The notes under the pieces were generated by a model, which was not told the origin of the DNA, searched no databases, and was given only the letters and a program-made list of their open reading frames with translations. A stretch of DNA of 64,000 nucleotides, taken from NCBI RefSeq assembly GCF_964275005.1, contig NC_092706.1, positions 25,578,942-25,642,941 of the forward strand, read 5' to 3'. The position numbers and the translations under genes are program-made. This DNA is from Diadema setosum. Taxonomy: Eukaryota; Echinodermata; Echinoidea; Diadematoida; Diadematidae. Of this stretch, positions 53,630 through 64,000 are shown in pieces; positions within the stretch are counted from its first letter, which is position 1; each line of letters starts with the position of its first letter.

Positions 53630-55610
53630 GATGGTGTTTTGAGGCCCTTTTTAGACCACCTGAACCCGATCTGATGGCGAAATTTTGGTGACCAAAATTA
53701 TGACGTCATGACATGGACGAATCAGCCCTGCGCTCGCTGATGTGATACGCTACCGCTAGCTAACTTTGCACCTAAGCTACGCCCTGTATCACGCCGCCGC
53801 GCGAGCCGTGGTTCGCATTGAAAGCGTGAATTCCACATGATGGCCTGAGTGCACCGAGGTATCTGTACGTGTCTTGTTTACTCTATCAAGCAAAAGTGAG
53901 TTATAATTTCACTTATTGAATCTATCTTCCTTCGAATTACCATGAAGTATACCTTTTTAAATTTCTACTTGCGCTTTCGCGCCTCAGTCTCTACTCTTAA
54001 ACGGCTTATAGTAACCGTTTAATAAGCCTATTATAGTTAGTATGGTAGCCCTACTACATATCGACCACCCTTATTGAAACCGACCGCGTATAATTCGCGC
54101 ACTGAACACTTAGTACGCACTTCTCTGCGCGCAAAGCACATAAAAACGGATTGGCTTTGAATGTAGATTAGGATGGTGTGGGAAAACGCGATAATTCACT
54201 GTTCATTAATGGTTTTAATCAAGGACAAAACTTCGAATGAATATTTTCACCGAACTGTAATGACAGCACAATGTGATGTCTATGGAAGTTTCTAAAAGGC
54301 TTCTAAAAAGCTTCGTACAACACGGTGTTCAATACAACTCGGTTTACGTGCATTGTCAATGCAAAATCAGCGGTCGATCCTAAAAACGCGATTTACCGCG
54401 GGGAGCTGAAACAAGGCCACGCAAGTTCGTCGGCGATATTTTTGCACTGAAACTTCGAATCGAAAAGGGAACAACGGCATTTGATAGAGCTGGATTTTCT
54501 CAATCACGTAGGTCAAGTTTTTTACGTGAATTTCAGTGTTAAATATTCTTATCAAGCAAATAAACATTAGGCGGTCGATTAGTAGTAGGTCCAACCCTAC
54601 AGTAGTAGAGCCTAACGTTACGGTAGAACAAGAACTCTGACCTAGCTAACGTAAGGATCTACGTAGTGGAGTAGCCTATATAGGGTTGGACCTATTACTC
54701 ATCGACCGCCTAATGTTTATTTGCTTGATAAGAATATTTAACACTGAAATTCACGTAAAAAAACTTGACCTACGTGATTGAGAAAATCCAGCTCTATCAA
54801 ATGCCGTTGTTCCCTTTTCGATTCGAAGTTTCAGTGCAAAAATGTCGCCGACGAACTAGCGTGGCCTCGTTTCAGCTCCCCGCGGTAAATCGCGTTATCA
54901 GGATCGACCGCTGTTTTTTTGCATTGACAATGCACGCAAACCGAGTTGTATTGAACACCGTGTTGTAGAAAACGTCAACGAAGCTTTTTAGGAACTTCTA
55001 TAGACATTACATTGTGCTGTCATTACGGTTCGGTGAAAATATTCATTCGAAATTTTGTCCTTGATCGCGTTTTCCCACACCATCCTCATCTACATTCAAA
55101 GCCGATCCATTTTTATGTGCTTTGCGCGCAGACGAAGTGCGTACTAAGTGTTCAGTGCGCGAATTATACGCGGTCGGTTTAAAAGAATGTGGTCGATATG
55201 TAGTGGGGCTACCATACACACCAAACTAGCTCTCCGGCGGGGACTCGGCGGTTCGCTACTGACGTTGCTTCAGACTATATTATTAGTATTATTATGGCTA
55301 TTATTTATTTATTTATTTATTTATTTATTCATTCATTCATTCATCTCTTCTTCTTTTTTAAATAATGGTACATTTTACCCTGCTGTTTCTGCCGATAAAG
55401 CAGATGCGACTAAAGACAGGCAAGGTACAGTATTGTATTGCATCCGCTCACAAAGAACTACGTGCTTTATGAATGGCGGACTCGATGTAGAGCTAGCTAG
55501 CGCTGCACACTCGATCGTAAAGGGTACGTTCGTCCATGTCATGACGTCATATTTTAGGGCCCCGAAAAAGACGGCCGTTCTGGAGCGAAAATCGGTGAAG
55601 TAAATCAGTC
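53630..55610. mobile_element. ~2-kb palindromic element with ~540-bp inner arms
   Basis: The core inverted repeat has a left arm 54041-54600 and right arm 54681-55216 around an 80-bp loop. For example, TATGGTAGCCC at 54041 pairs with the complement at 55206, and TAGGCGGTCGAT near the loop pairs with ATCGACCGCCTA. Outside the core, GACGTCATGACATGGACGAA at 53712 recurs in inverse at 55525-55550, so the palindrome probably spans the whole region. The right half has gained (TTTA)n(TTCA)n at 55298-55345. Both arms encode mirror copies of the same meaningless frame. Likely a non-autonomous DNA transposon. Confidence 0.75.
55298..55345 (+). repeat. (TTTA)n/(TTCA)n microsatellite
   Basis: TATTTATTTATT... 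changing to CATTCATTCATT, inserted in the right half of the palindromic element. Confidence 0.85.
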
Positions 55611-55845
55611 AGTTTTAACTCGCGATTTTTCAGTGGTACGAATATATTTTAAAAAGTCACATAAAAAATCTGTTTTAACAGACATTTCCCTCTGCTTTGA
55701 CACCTTCTTTTGTATGATTTTCTTGATTTTAATGTCTCGTTCACCATCCTTTAAGTGAAATTATGGAATGAACAGGTAGATAGTATACTGCAAAATAAAT
55801 CGAGAAGGCCAGTCTATTCAAAACTATGTGAAAAAGACACACATA

Positions 55846-56790
55846 CAGGGTCCCACGCTAACTAAATGCAAGACTTAATGGAATCCACTTATTTGGAACA
55901 TGGTTGCGTTTTCACGAATTTGAATCACCGACGAGATTCCATCGCCGCGGTGCGCCGGCTTAAATGAATTTGAATGCTCATTGCTGAAATGCATGTTCCT
56001 ACGGTAGATTTGAATGACGCAAATGAAAAATTGATTGCTCCGTGAATTTTGGAATTTGATTGCTGATTTAGTGCTGCAAGCTTGAAATGCGTGAAATTCA
56101 TCGCTCAGAATAGGAACTTGAATGACAAAATTATGAAATTGACGGGGAAAACCTACACCTAACTAGTGAGGTTCATGAAAATAAAGAGAGCTGAACACTT
56201 CTGTATAGGTCCCTTTGAAGTAAGTATTACCATTTGAGTTCGTACTGTAACATTACCAGCTTATCCAGCCCCAACTTCTAATCTGACCATTAAATACTAT
56301 ACAAATTTACATACCAGCGTCAATAAGGACCTTGGTATGAAGTCGTGTATGAAGAAATGTACATGTATGTGTTTTAAAGTGGATTTTGATAAGCTAGATT
56401 AGATATTTTAATGCAAAAGTCTCATTTCACCTTACATTAAGTTTGCACATTGTTCAAAGAGATGAGTAATCATAAAGAAATATATCAATTTCAAGAAAGA
56501 ACGAAAACAATGCCCATATGTTATAAACGTTTGCCTTATCGTGAATTTGAATTCCGTAATGTTCTTCACGGAAAATGCTGATTGGAATTTGAATGCGCTG
56601 CACGTGCATGCATTTTTAATTTGAACGCCCCTTTTCACGTTTATTTGAGAAACTCATTACATCTCATGGTGATTACATTAAATTGAGTGTACTAACTACT
56701 CTTTTGTATGTTGATCTTGGTGATCATTCAAATTCACTCAAACTTGAACGATCGCATTTTTAAATCAAATGCAAATCTGATGAAATTTGG
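55846..56790. repeat. Segment with CAGGGTCCCACGCTAAC end and many TTTGAATG words
   Basis: CAGGGTCCCACGCTAACTAAAT at 55846 is close to the end of the elements at 36427 and 46473. The following sequence repeats (A)ATTTGAAT(G/C) and TTGAATGAC-like words, with more at 56535-56640 and inverted at 56725-56770. Two or more element fragments may be present; no clear second end was found. Confidence 0.35.
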
Positions 56791-56980
56791 CGGGAATACC
56801 TATATTTACACTGCTCCAAAAAATGGTAGTCGAGACGATGCGTGCTCGAGGACTGATGTAGTATAGAGACATTGATTCTAGTGCACCATTGCTATACATG
56901 AACTTTTTGGCTCCCCTGATTGACTGAATTTAATAATAGTTAAAGACGAACTGATCAAAACGTTTCAATATTACGACATG

Positions 56981-57050
56981 ATATATATATATATATATAT
57001 ATTAAATATATTATATGCATTTCAAAAAAATATATAATATATTATATATA

Positions 57051-57127
<77 letters not shown>
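56981..57127 (+). repeat. (TA)n-rich tract
   Basis: Several TA runs separated by short AT-rich spacers, ~150 bp. Confidence 0.9.
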
Positions 57128-57129
<2 letters not shown>

Positions 57130-57567
57130 GGCAGTTGTCGAATGGTAAAATGTCAGCTATATAGATCACACGAGGGAAGGAACCGACCCTATAGGACGGA
57201 GTGTGTTGGCGGGAGTGTCTCCCTTCCAACGACAGGAAGCTTAACAATAAGCTGTAAATCGTGCGAGCTGGTGCATACTTTGAAGATTGTTCCAAGATGT
57301 AAGGCTTGGGTGGTTGGAAATCAGTTTGTTAAGAGTGTTTCATTTAAATGACTTTAAAGGGATCGTACAGTTTTGGCTGAGACCTAATTTCCGGTTTCTA
57401 ACATTTTTGGTGAGATAATGAGAAACCTCTTATGAAATATGAAAGAGCATGTAATTTTATGAGGAATGCAACGTTTATTTGATGAAAATTGGTTTTGAAA
57501 TGGCCGAGATATCCAAAAAAGAGCGATTCTAATGAAGTGTGGGCAAGGACCCACACTTTATTACGAT

Positions 57568-60500
57568 AATAATAATAATATAAAATATTTATTTAGCGCT
57601 TAATACAACATGTTTCTAAGCGCTTTACAATGCTAAACAACCAAACATACAAATCAGCTTAGAATAACAAATAATTTACTACAAATGCATACAGGGCCTA
57701 CATAATCATTAATTCTGCTCTAAAAATAAATGAGTCTTAAGTTTCTTTTTGAAGATGTCAACGGAGGTGGAGGTCTGAATATGAGTAGGGAGAGTGTTCC
57801 AAAGAAGGGGGGCACAAACGGAAAAAGCACGGTCACCATAACGATTGTGGGTGCGAGGGCCAAGTTTAAGTTGGGTTGCAGATGATGATCTTAGGTTAAT
57901 GTGTGTATCCGGTCTGGGTTTCGATGAGATCAGGTCAGTTAGATATACAGGTGAACGGTTATGGATGATGTTGTAGGTGATGAGAAGAATCTTGAACTTG
58001 ATTCGTTGTGGGATTAACAGCCAGTGCAGATTGCGGATGACAGGGGTGATGCGATCAAACTTTCTAGTACAGGTGATGAGACGGGCAGCAGTGTTCTGTA
58101 TATGCTGAAGTGGAGCGAGATGACATGCAGGTAAGTTGATGAGCAAACTGTTGCAATAATCCAGATGCGATGTTACAAGAGCATTAACAAGTCGTTCTGT
58201 GGAGCTCTGGTTGAGGTATTTCCGGATTTTCTTGATCCTGTAGATGCCAGAAGAAGCAGCCCGGCACACCTTGCGAATGTGCTCCTTTACATCCAAGGAG
58301 TTGTCCACGATAACGCCCAGATCTCTGGCAGATTTGGACGCATTTATGACGGCTCCATCGATGGTGAGGCTAACAGACTCAATTCTTTTCCGAAATTGTG
58401 ACACAATGTGGACGACTTCTGTTTTGTTTTCGTTTAACATAATGTTGTTGCCACGAGCCCAAGCCTTTATGTCCCTCACACAGTCTTCCATAGATGAAAG
58501 ACCGCCAGCTAGATGATTACGTTTTATGACAACATACAACTGGGTATCATCTGCATACAGCATGTGGCTTATATGTCTGTGAGCCGCGATGACCTCACTC
58601 AGAGGGCCAGTATACAAGACAAAGGCCAATGGACCCATTACAGAGCCTTGCGGAACCCCCCACAAGAGAGGGTGTTCGTCTGATTCTGCGCCGTTAATGA
58701 TGACGGTTTGCTTCCGGTTTTCGAAATATGACTTCAGCCAGGTCAGAGCAGTTCCTTCAATGCCGTAATTGTGACTGAAGCGTTGGATCATTGTATCATG
58801 GCCAATTGTGTCGAATGCTGCCGAATAATCCAACAGAACCAAAACGACTTCATGTCCATTGTCTAAGGCTAGCAAAATGTCATTGAAGACCTTGAGGAGA
58901 GCAGTTTCTGTGGAGTGACCATGACGGTATGCCGACTGCAGAGGAGGTAGTAGCTCATGTTCTTGAAGGTATGCCCGTAGTTGACTTGCAGCAAGTCGTT
59001 CCAACACTTTCCCAAGAAACATCTGATTGGCAATTGGCCTATAATTTGCGAAGTTGTCCACGTCCAGCTGAGGTTTTTTCAAGATTGGAGTAACATGTGA
59101 AGACTTGAATGAAGAAGGAAAAATGCCTGAAGACAATGACATATTCACAAGTCTGGTGATGAATGAGATGAGCACGCCAAGACATTTCTTGATGAGCCAG
59201 GTGGGAGCAGGATCTAGTCTGCATGATTTAGATGGACTTTAATTTATAACATTCATGACATCATCCTCGGATACGGGATGGAATTCTGAGAAGGTAGCAA
59301 GAATGGTCTCTCGTTGGATGGATTCAATTTCATTTTGATGGCCATCTAACTTGTCCACTATTGTCTGGATCTTATTGTAGAAGAATAGTCCGAAATCGTT
59401 GGCCAACTGTTTGTCTGACTCATGACTTGGCAGACTCAGTCTAGATGATGGGGGAGATGTCAGTTTTTGCATCCACTGAAAGAGTCCTTTATTGTCAAGT
59501 TTCTCTATCTCACCTTGTAGGTAAGAAGACTTGGAGTGTGACAAGATTTCATTATACAATCGACACTTCTCGCGGTACAATTCCTTGTTGGCTGGCGTTT
59601 CAGACTTGACCCAACGGCGTTCAGCACGTCGTTTCTCACGTTTTGCTTTCTTGACGTCCTTATCATGCCATGGAGCATTGGGTCTCAAAGACAGAAGTAC
59701 AGTCTTTTCCGGGGCATGTTTATCGACAAGGTCACGCACAACTTGATTGTACTGTTGGGCAAGATCTGACGGGCTGACAACATCAGGAAGATCACCAATG
59801 GTAAGTCTAAGATCTTCAGTGAATTGATCCACATTGATGTCCTTCAGTTTGCGACACTTAATCAATTTCTTAGATGAAGGGGGGCGTGCAAAATTTAGAG
59901 AGCAGACAACTGCGTCATGATCAGATGGCAGTCCAGAGAGACATGATGTACTAAGAATTGGATGTCCATCCCTCCGTGTGATGACCAGGTCAAGAGTGTG
60001 TCCTGCGAGATGCGTGGACACGGTGACATGTTGAACAAGTCCCGCCGAGTAGAGTATATCAGAGAAGGTCTTGGAATCTTTATTGCTGACGTTATCCACT
60101 TGAATGTTAAAATCCCCTATCAACAACGGCTGATGACAATGGACTAGAACAGATTCAAGCAGCACAGAAAATTCATGAACGAATCCTTCGAAGGTAAGTT
60201 TGTTCTTCACGGATGGTGGTGGACGGTAGATAGCACAAAGTCTGAAAGCTATAGATGGAGAGATGCGAATAGTGAGGTCCATGTGCTCAAATGTCGTGAA
60301 GACATGAGCATCGTTCAGAGTGATCTTCAGGCTGGTGCGGTGAATGACACATATACCTCCTCCACGTGAGTGCCTATGGACATGTTGGATGTGGTAGTTA
60401 GGTAGCGTGGTGGTAATGTCAGCGAGGATATGATCATCTCGGAAATCCCCTCTTAGCCATGACTCAGTTATAATCATTAAGTCTACGTCACTATCCAGAA

Positions 60501-61338
60501 TGAGGTCACAGAGCACAGTTGTTTTGTTGTTCATAGAACGTGCATTCCAATGGCCAATCCTAAAATTAGAATGTTTGCCATGACGATGTATGGAATGATT
60601 CGAAGTGCGTTGAAGACGATGAGTGGAGAGTTCAGTTGGAATCTGAATAAGTGCTCTTCGACCAGGGTGACGTTGTGAAAACTTCCTGTGTTGAGACGTG
60701 ATCACAGGAATAAGATGGCCGACGTGTCTCCCTCCTCCTCTTTTCCCGCGCTTTCTCCATCGCTTCCTCTTCCCGAACTTCCAGTATCGGGAACATGGCT
60801 GCTGATGTGAAGCTTGCCACTCATCATGCACAGTACATGGTTTACGCATGAGATTGAGTGACTGGATTCTATGGCAGACATCAGTCTCAAGTTGGCATTC
60901 ATTGGTACTGTAGCAGGGGCATAAACCATGAAGGAAAACAGCTGAGTACTGAATGACTCTCAGACCCAAAGTCATGGTAGTGTGGTTCCACTGAAAGGGC
61001 TCCTTAGCAGGAACAATAGCCCGGCTATTCTCAAGTCCAAAGTGGGACTCAGTCGACCGCACGGCATGAAAGGTCCCCTGTGATGAATAGGTTGGGGAGC
61101 TCTGTGCTACATCCACATGCAATGTAATGGATATCTGACAGAAATTTGTCACCAAAATCAGCCACAAAATGCAGGAAACCTGCCAAGTTTCCATGTTTCC
61201 TACATGCACAGTTTTGGTCTCTGGAACATTATAAATCAGCTGGTACCAAACTTATGCACTAAAATCACCAATACTAGGTGAAATAAAGGGAATATAAGAG
61301 AGCCTGTGAGAGCAACCACCAGGCGCTGCACAGCACTC
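57568..61338 (-). mobile_element. Nearly full-length L2-type LINE
   Basis: About 3.77 kb on the minus strand: ~130-bp 5' UTR, one long reading frame with endonuclease and reverse transcriptase, a ~140-bp 3' UTR with GTAAAGCGCTTAG...AAGCGCTAAATAAATA, and an (ATT)n tail. It is inserted in MITE-1 copy 4. The 3' end with repeated GCGCT words and (ATT)n is typical of L2-clade LINEs. No clear target duplication was identified. Confidence 0.85.
57709..61209 (-). pseudogene. L2-type LINE ORF (endonuclease plus reverse transcriptase), one in-frame stop
   Basis: The frame runs from ATG at 61209 to a stop at 57709, about 1166 codons, interrupted only by a TAA at 59239-59241 (…DVMNVIN, stop, SPSKSCRLDPAPTWL…). 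The N-terminal ~215 residues include a hydrophobic stretch near the start (CILWLILVTNFCQISITLHV) and a basic patch KFGKRKRWRKRGKRGGGR that may bind RNA. The endonuclease shows IGHWNARSMNNK, IITESWL, CAIYRPPPS, LIGDFNI and LPSDHDAVV. The reverse transcriptase shows NYRPIANQMF, LLDYSAAFDTI, GVPQGSVMGP and LYADDTQLYV, so the catalytic residues are all in place. A single stop in an otherwise clean frame means a young copy. A sequencing or assembly error at that one base is also possible. Confidence 0.9.
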
Positions 61339-61676
61339 TCACTTTGTTTTACTCTGTTTTTGGATGTTTCAGTCATTTCAAACCCGATTTTCATCAAATA
61401 AACTTGGAATTCCTCTTAAAATGGTATACTCTGTACTATATCATTAGTGTTTTCTTGGTGTCTCGCAAAAAGTTAAAAGCCCAATTCTCATCTCCACCAA
61501 TACTGTACCATCCCTTTAATCTTGTCAGGTCTGTGAGCTTCAGAGAGATGGGTAGGGGAGGGGGGGGGGGAGGAGTCTCATGCTTACTGCGTGAGACTTG
61601 AAGGGCTTGAAAGATAGTTTAGTACGTTCATAATGTTGCAGGCAATGTTGTAAGTTTTGCTTATCTCCCCCCCCCC

Positions 61677-61696
61677 CCTCAAAAAAAAAAAAAAAA
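61677..61696 (+). repeat. C run followed by A run
   Basis: A C tract (61668-61678) then an A tract (61681-61696) in copy B; no counterpart in copy A. Confidence 0.7.
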
Positions 61697-61840
61697 TCAC
61701 ATTTATATATTAAAGAAAATATACAAAGAATCACACATATAGCACTAGAATTACCTCGAGGAATATAAAATAGCGTCAACATACTGTGTGTCAAATATCA
61801 AGGGAATATATCTTACTATACATCTTTCAAAAAATTTTGG

Positions 61841-61844
<4 letters not shown>

Positions 61845-61889
<45 letters not shown>
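61845..61889 (+). repeat. (TA)n microsatellite
   Basis: About 22 TA units in copy B upstream of the shared AAGAGCTACTTGC block. Confidence 0.9.
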
Positions 61890-61891
<2 letters not shown>

Positions 61892-62960
61892 TCTTCATAC
61901 CAGTGTACTATCTTGACACTACACTCCTATCTCGTCTCCATCCGGCAGCGGAGGCACACACGTTTGCATGGGAAAAAAAGAAAATCTATGAGGCATTAAT
62001 TTACAAATTCAAGAGCTACTTGCTGGAATTGAGAGAGATGTTGATAAAAGTATCTGTCCCATTCGTTTGAAGAATTGTCTCGCTGAGGCTTTAGATTATG
62101 CCTGGTATGTGGATCCTGTCGCTTCTCAAGGAGGTAATAAAAGAGCTTTTTATATCACACACAAAGACACACACACACATACACATACACACAATGTTCG
62201 TGTTATTATACTATTCATTGCCTTTCCATGTCAATTAATCACCTTCTAATGACAGAGAAATTCTCTCTGCAGCAATTTCATTCTCCGAAACTATTACCAC
62301 CAAAAATCAATCAAAACAAAACTAGAAGGTTATCAAAGACACTTTAGGTTTCATACATTGTAGTGATAATGACCCGGTAACACTTTCACATTAGATAAGG
62401 TGGCGATAATTATCATCCTTTTATCAAGCAGTTTATACTTGGAATTGAAAATGTCTGAAAATCACCTTTTAAGAAGCTTGAAGGGGATGTCTAGTAACTG
62501 ATCAGTGGGACTCAGTGGGAATGCTGGGGGATGATTGTTCCAATCCTTATGGTCTTCATTTAAGAGTACGTTATATATCTATTGTTGTGTGAAAATTATT
62601 TGCTTCAGAATGGTCTCATATTCAAATAATGTGCAGTTCATTATTAAGATTACCCCGTCATTGTACAGGCATGCTAACCTGGATATATATATCATTTATA
62701 TGATATGTAATAATAATTTGAAATATGTAATCATTATATAGTATATATTTATAGTAAATATATCCTTGTAATGACTGTATGAATGATCATACATGTATGT
62801 ATGTATGTATAATATATACATGGCTATACATACATCTATGTACCCCTATATACATTATTATATAGAAAAAGACAGACAGACAGACAGACAGACAGAAGCA
62901 ATGACAGAGAGAAAGAAAAATCAGAGAGAACAAAAAGGTAAAAGAGATAGGGACATAATT

Positions 62961-63035
62961 ATGAATAAATCAAACTCCTGGCTGTACTTCCTCGCCATAT
63001 CCATTACTGTAGTATATACGCAAACAACGGGGTGA
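62961..63035 (+). other. 24-codon signal-peptide-like ORF, copy B
   Basis: Reads MNKSNSWLYFLAISITVVYT, counterpart of 16718-16792. The two copies differ by a mix of silent and conservative changes. Confidence 0.35.
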
Positions 63036-63178
63036 TTGTGAAGGCCACCTCCCTTATTATATAGTTCTGTAAATCTCTTCTTCCCCCACTTCAACAAAAC
63101 CGCTCTCGTTCTTACTATTCAATTTCATTGTAATCACATTTTGAATTAAACTGTGGAGTTGAGTTTCGCTTTCATTTC

Positions 63179-63348
63179 TCGCAGCATACGCGCCATGAAG
63201 TGCAGGGGTGATTGGCAATCACATCATGTCACGTGACGCACGACAGAAGATAGGATGTTTGTGCGCACCAACCAAGCGCAGAACAGGGTGCGGTCGAAAT
63301 GACATGACAATGTCTTTTCTGTGGGCTTTACAAATAAGTTGAATTTGC
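63179..63348 (+). promoter_or_regulatory. Promoter-like region of the second gene
   Basis: Single unit matching the 171-bp units at 16947-17288: inverted CCAAT (ATTGG), full E-box palindrome GTCACGTGAC at 63228-63237, and ATGACATGACA in place of the CRE-like word. It lies ~115 bp before the signal-peptide exon. Confidence 0.5.
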
Positions 63349-63463
63349 TGGGATATGCTTCACCTCCTAGTCATAATTTAGACGACGAGAGGTTGATGCG
63401 AAAAATTACTTATTCCTGTTCAGTTTATTCGCTTGTCAAAGAGTGAACATGTGGAAAGAAGTT

Positions 63464-63542
63464 ATGGCTTTCCGTTTGAAAACGTGGATGCCCATGGTGG
63501 TCGTACTGTCCAATTTTTGGCAAAGTTCATCGTATGTATACA
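63464..63542 (+). CDS. Exon 1 (signal peptide) of a second, paralogous receptor gene; partial at window edge
   Basis: Encodes MAFRLKTWMPMVVVLSNFWQ then SSSYVY, ending at donor GTAAGTAG in phase 1. Length and phase equal exon 1 of the first gene, and 18 of 26 residues are the same. The hydrophobic core is kept. The remaining exons lie beyond 64000. Confidence 0.7.
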
Positions 63543-63934
63543 GTAAGTAGCTCTGCGTTTCATACTTTTTTTTCTGATAGGCATAAATAATTAATTATAG
63601 AGACGATGGAAACATTTCAAATGAAGATATCCAAGCACTGTCATCTGCGGTCAGTTCAACTCCAGAACTTGCAGCTGCTTATAAAAACAGTATTTGAGAT
63701 GAGTTTTTCTTTTTTCAACCAACTACATGCATGGTGTTATATTAAAAATCATGTCCGGTGTAAAAAGTATATCATACAGAGGGTTACCATTTTGATTTCA
63801 GCAAGGCAAGCTGCCGATGTGGGTTTAACACCTGTTTGTCAAACCCTACAAACTCTCGCCTAAATTAATAGCCTCTAAAACGTGATACCTTTGCTCCTCT
63901 CATTTTATTCTGTGAGTCTTTCCAAAAGTTACAC

Positions 63935-63972
63935 ACAAACACACACACACACACACTCTCTCTCTCTCTTTC
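63935..63972 (+). repeat. (CA)n(CT)n microsatellite
   Basis: ACACACAAACACACACAC followed by TCTCTCTC, in intron 1 of the second gene; shorter in copy A. Confidence 0.85.
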
Positions 63973-64000
63973 TCGTTTGGTCAATGAAAATTTAAGGAAA

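Larger units (their letters stand above)
57354..61519. mobile_element. MITE-1 copy 4, split by an L2-type LINE
   Basis: Left part 57354-57567 starts TTAAAGGGATCGTACAG; right part about 61339-61519 ends GGTACAGTATTGG-type inverse ACCATCCCTTTAA. The halves together match MITE-1 copy 2. Copy A of the duplication carries the unfilled site AACTTAAATCTTG at about 14044-14056, where copy B reads ACTTTAA...TTTAATCTTG. This supports a TTAA (or TA) target. Confidence 0.85.
57280..64000 (+). repeat. Segmental duplication copy B (5' end of a second receptor gene)
   Basis: Aligns with 13974-17760. It contains MITE-1 copy 4 (57354-61519) and an L2-type LINE that copy A lacks, and lacks the TA element, MITE-2 and second promoter unit of copy A. 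Alignment continues through the signal-peptide exon and into intron 1 up to the window edge. The CUB-like exon of this paralogue should begin roughly 70 bp beyond the window. Confidence 0.85.

Noticed and set aside
54367-54594. Two matching open frames on opposite strands (also 54765-54968)
   Set aside because: They are mirror readings of the two arms of one palindrome, not two genes.
55148-55603. 151-codon open frame
   Set aside because: It runs through the right arm of the palindromic element and a (TTTA)n repeat, which create the open frame by composition.

Overview
This is a eukaryotic, AT-rich, intron- and transposon-laden window. The mix of families points to a marine deuterostome, most likely an echinoderm close to sea urchins. 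It holds a scavenger/complement-type receptor gene built from SRCR, WSC and sushi modules, a sea-urchin TU-like foldback transposon, and CR1/L2-type LINEs with (TTCAA)n, (TTGAA)n or (TCAAA)n tails. The organism is an inference from these families, not from any database match.

The only host gene I can support well runs on the + strand from 17367 to 48573 in eleven coding exons. It encodes a predicted type I membrane receptor of about 864 residues: signal peptide, CUB-like domain, six-cysteine SRCR domain split over two exons, WSC domain, four sushi (CCP) domains, one transmembrane segment, and a 209-residue tail with nine tyrosines in signalling-type motifs. All exon junctions are phase 1 except the last (phase 0), and every junction keeps the frame. 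One sushi exon (43387-43584) has lost its splice donor, so it must be skipped, be read through to a nearby stop, or mark a dying allele. At the right edge (57280-64000) there is a diverged second copy of the 5' end of the same gene, with its own promoter-like region and signal-peptide exon (63464-63542). The window therefore holds one full member and the first exon of a second member of a tandem receptor family.

Left part (1-13973): a LINE endonuclease fragment, a palindromic TTAA-flanked MITE, a 190-bp tandem array, a ~915-bp tandem duplication whose first copy is split by a 2.2-kb foldback element, an isolated L1-type ORF1 relic, and an LTR-plus-gag remnant of a Ty3/Gypsy-like element. From 10822 to 13973 I see nothing recognisable.

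The introns are mostly mobile DNA. Intron 3 is a nest: a minus-strand LINE split by a plus-strand LINE, split by a third LINE, which carries a MITE and two further insertions. Intron 6 holds a 3.3-kb terminal-inverted-repeat element with internal ~205-bp tandem repeats, itself carrying a MITE and a LINE. Downstream of the gene (49.1-57.3 kb) lie more MITEs, a LINE 3' end, simple repeats and a ~2-kb palindrome. The second gene's upstream region carries a nearly intact L2-type LINE inserted in a MITE. Comparing the two duplicated 5' regions gives occupied and empty sites for three element families and puts the gene duplication before those insertions.
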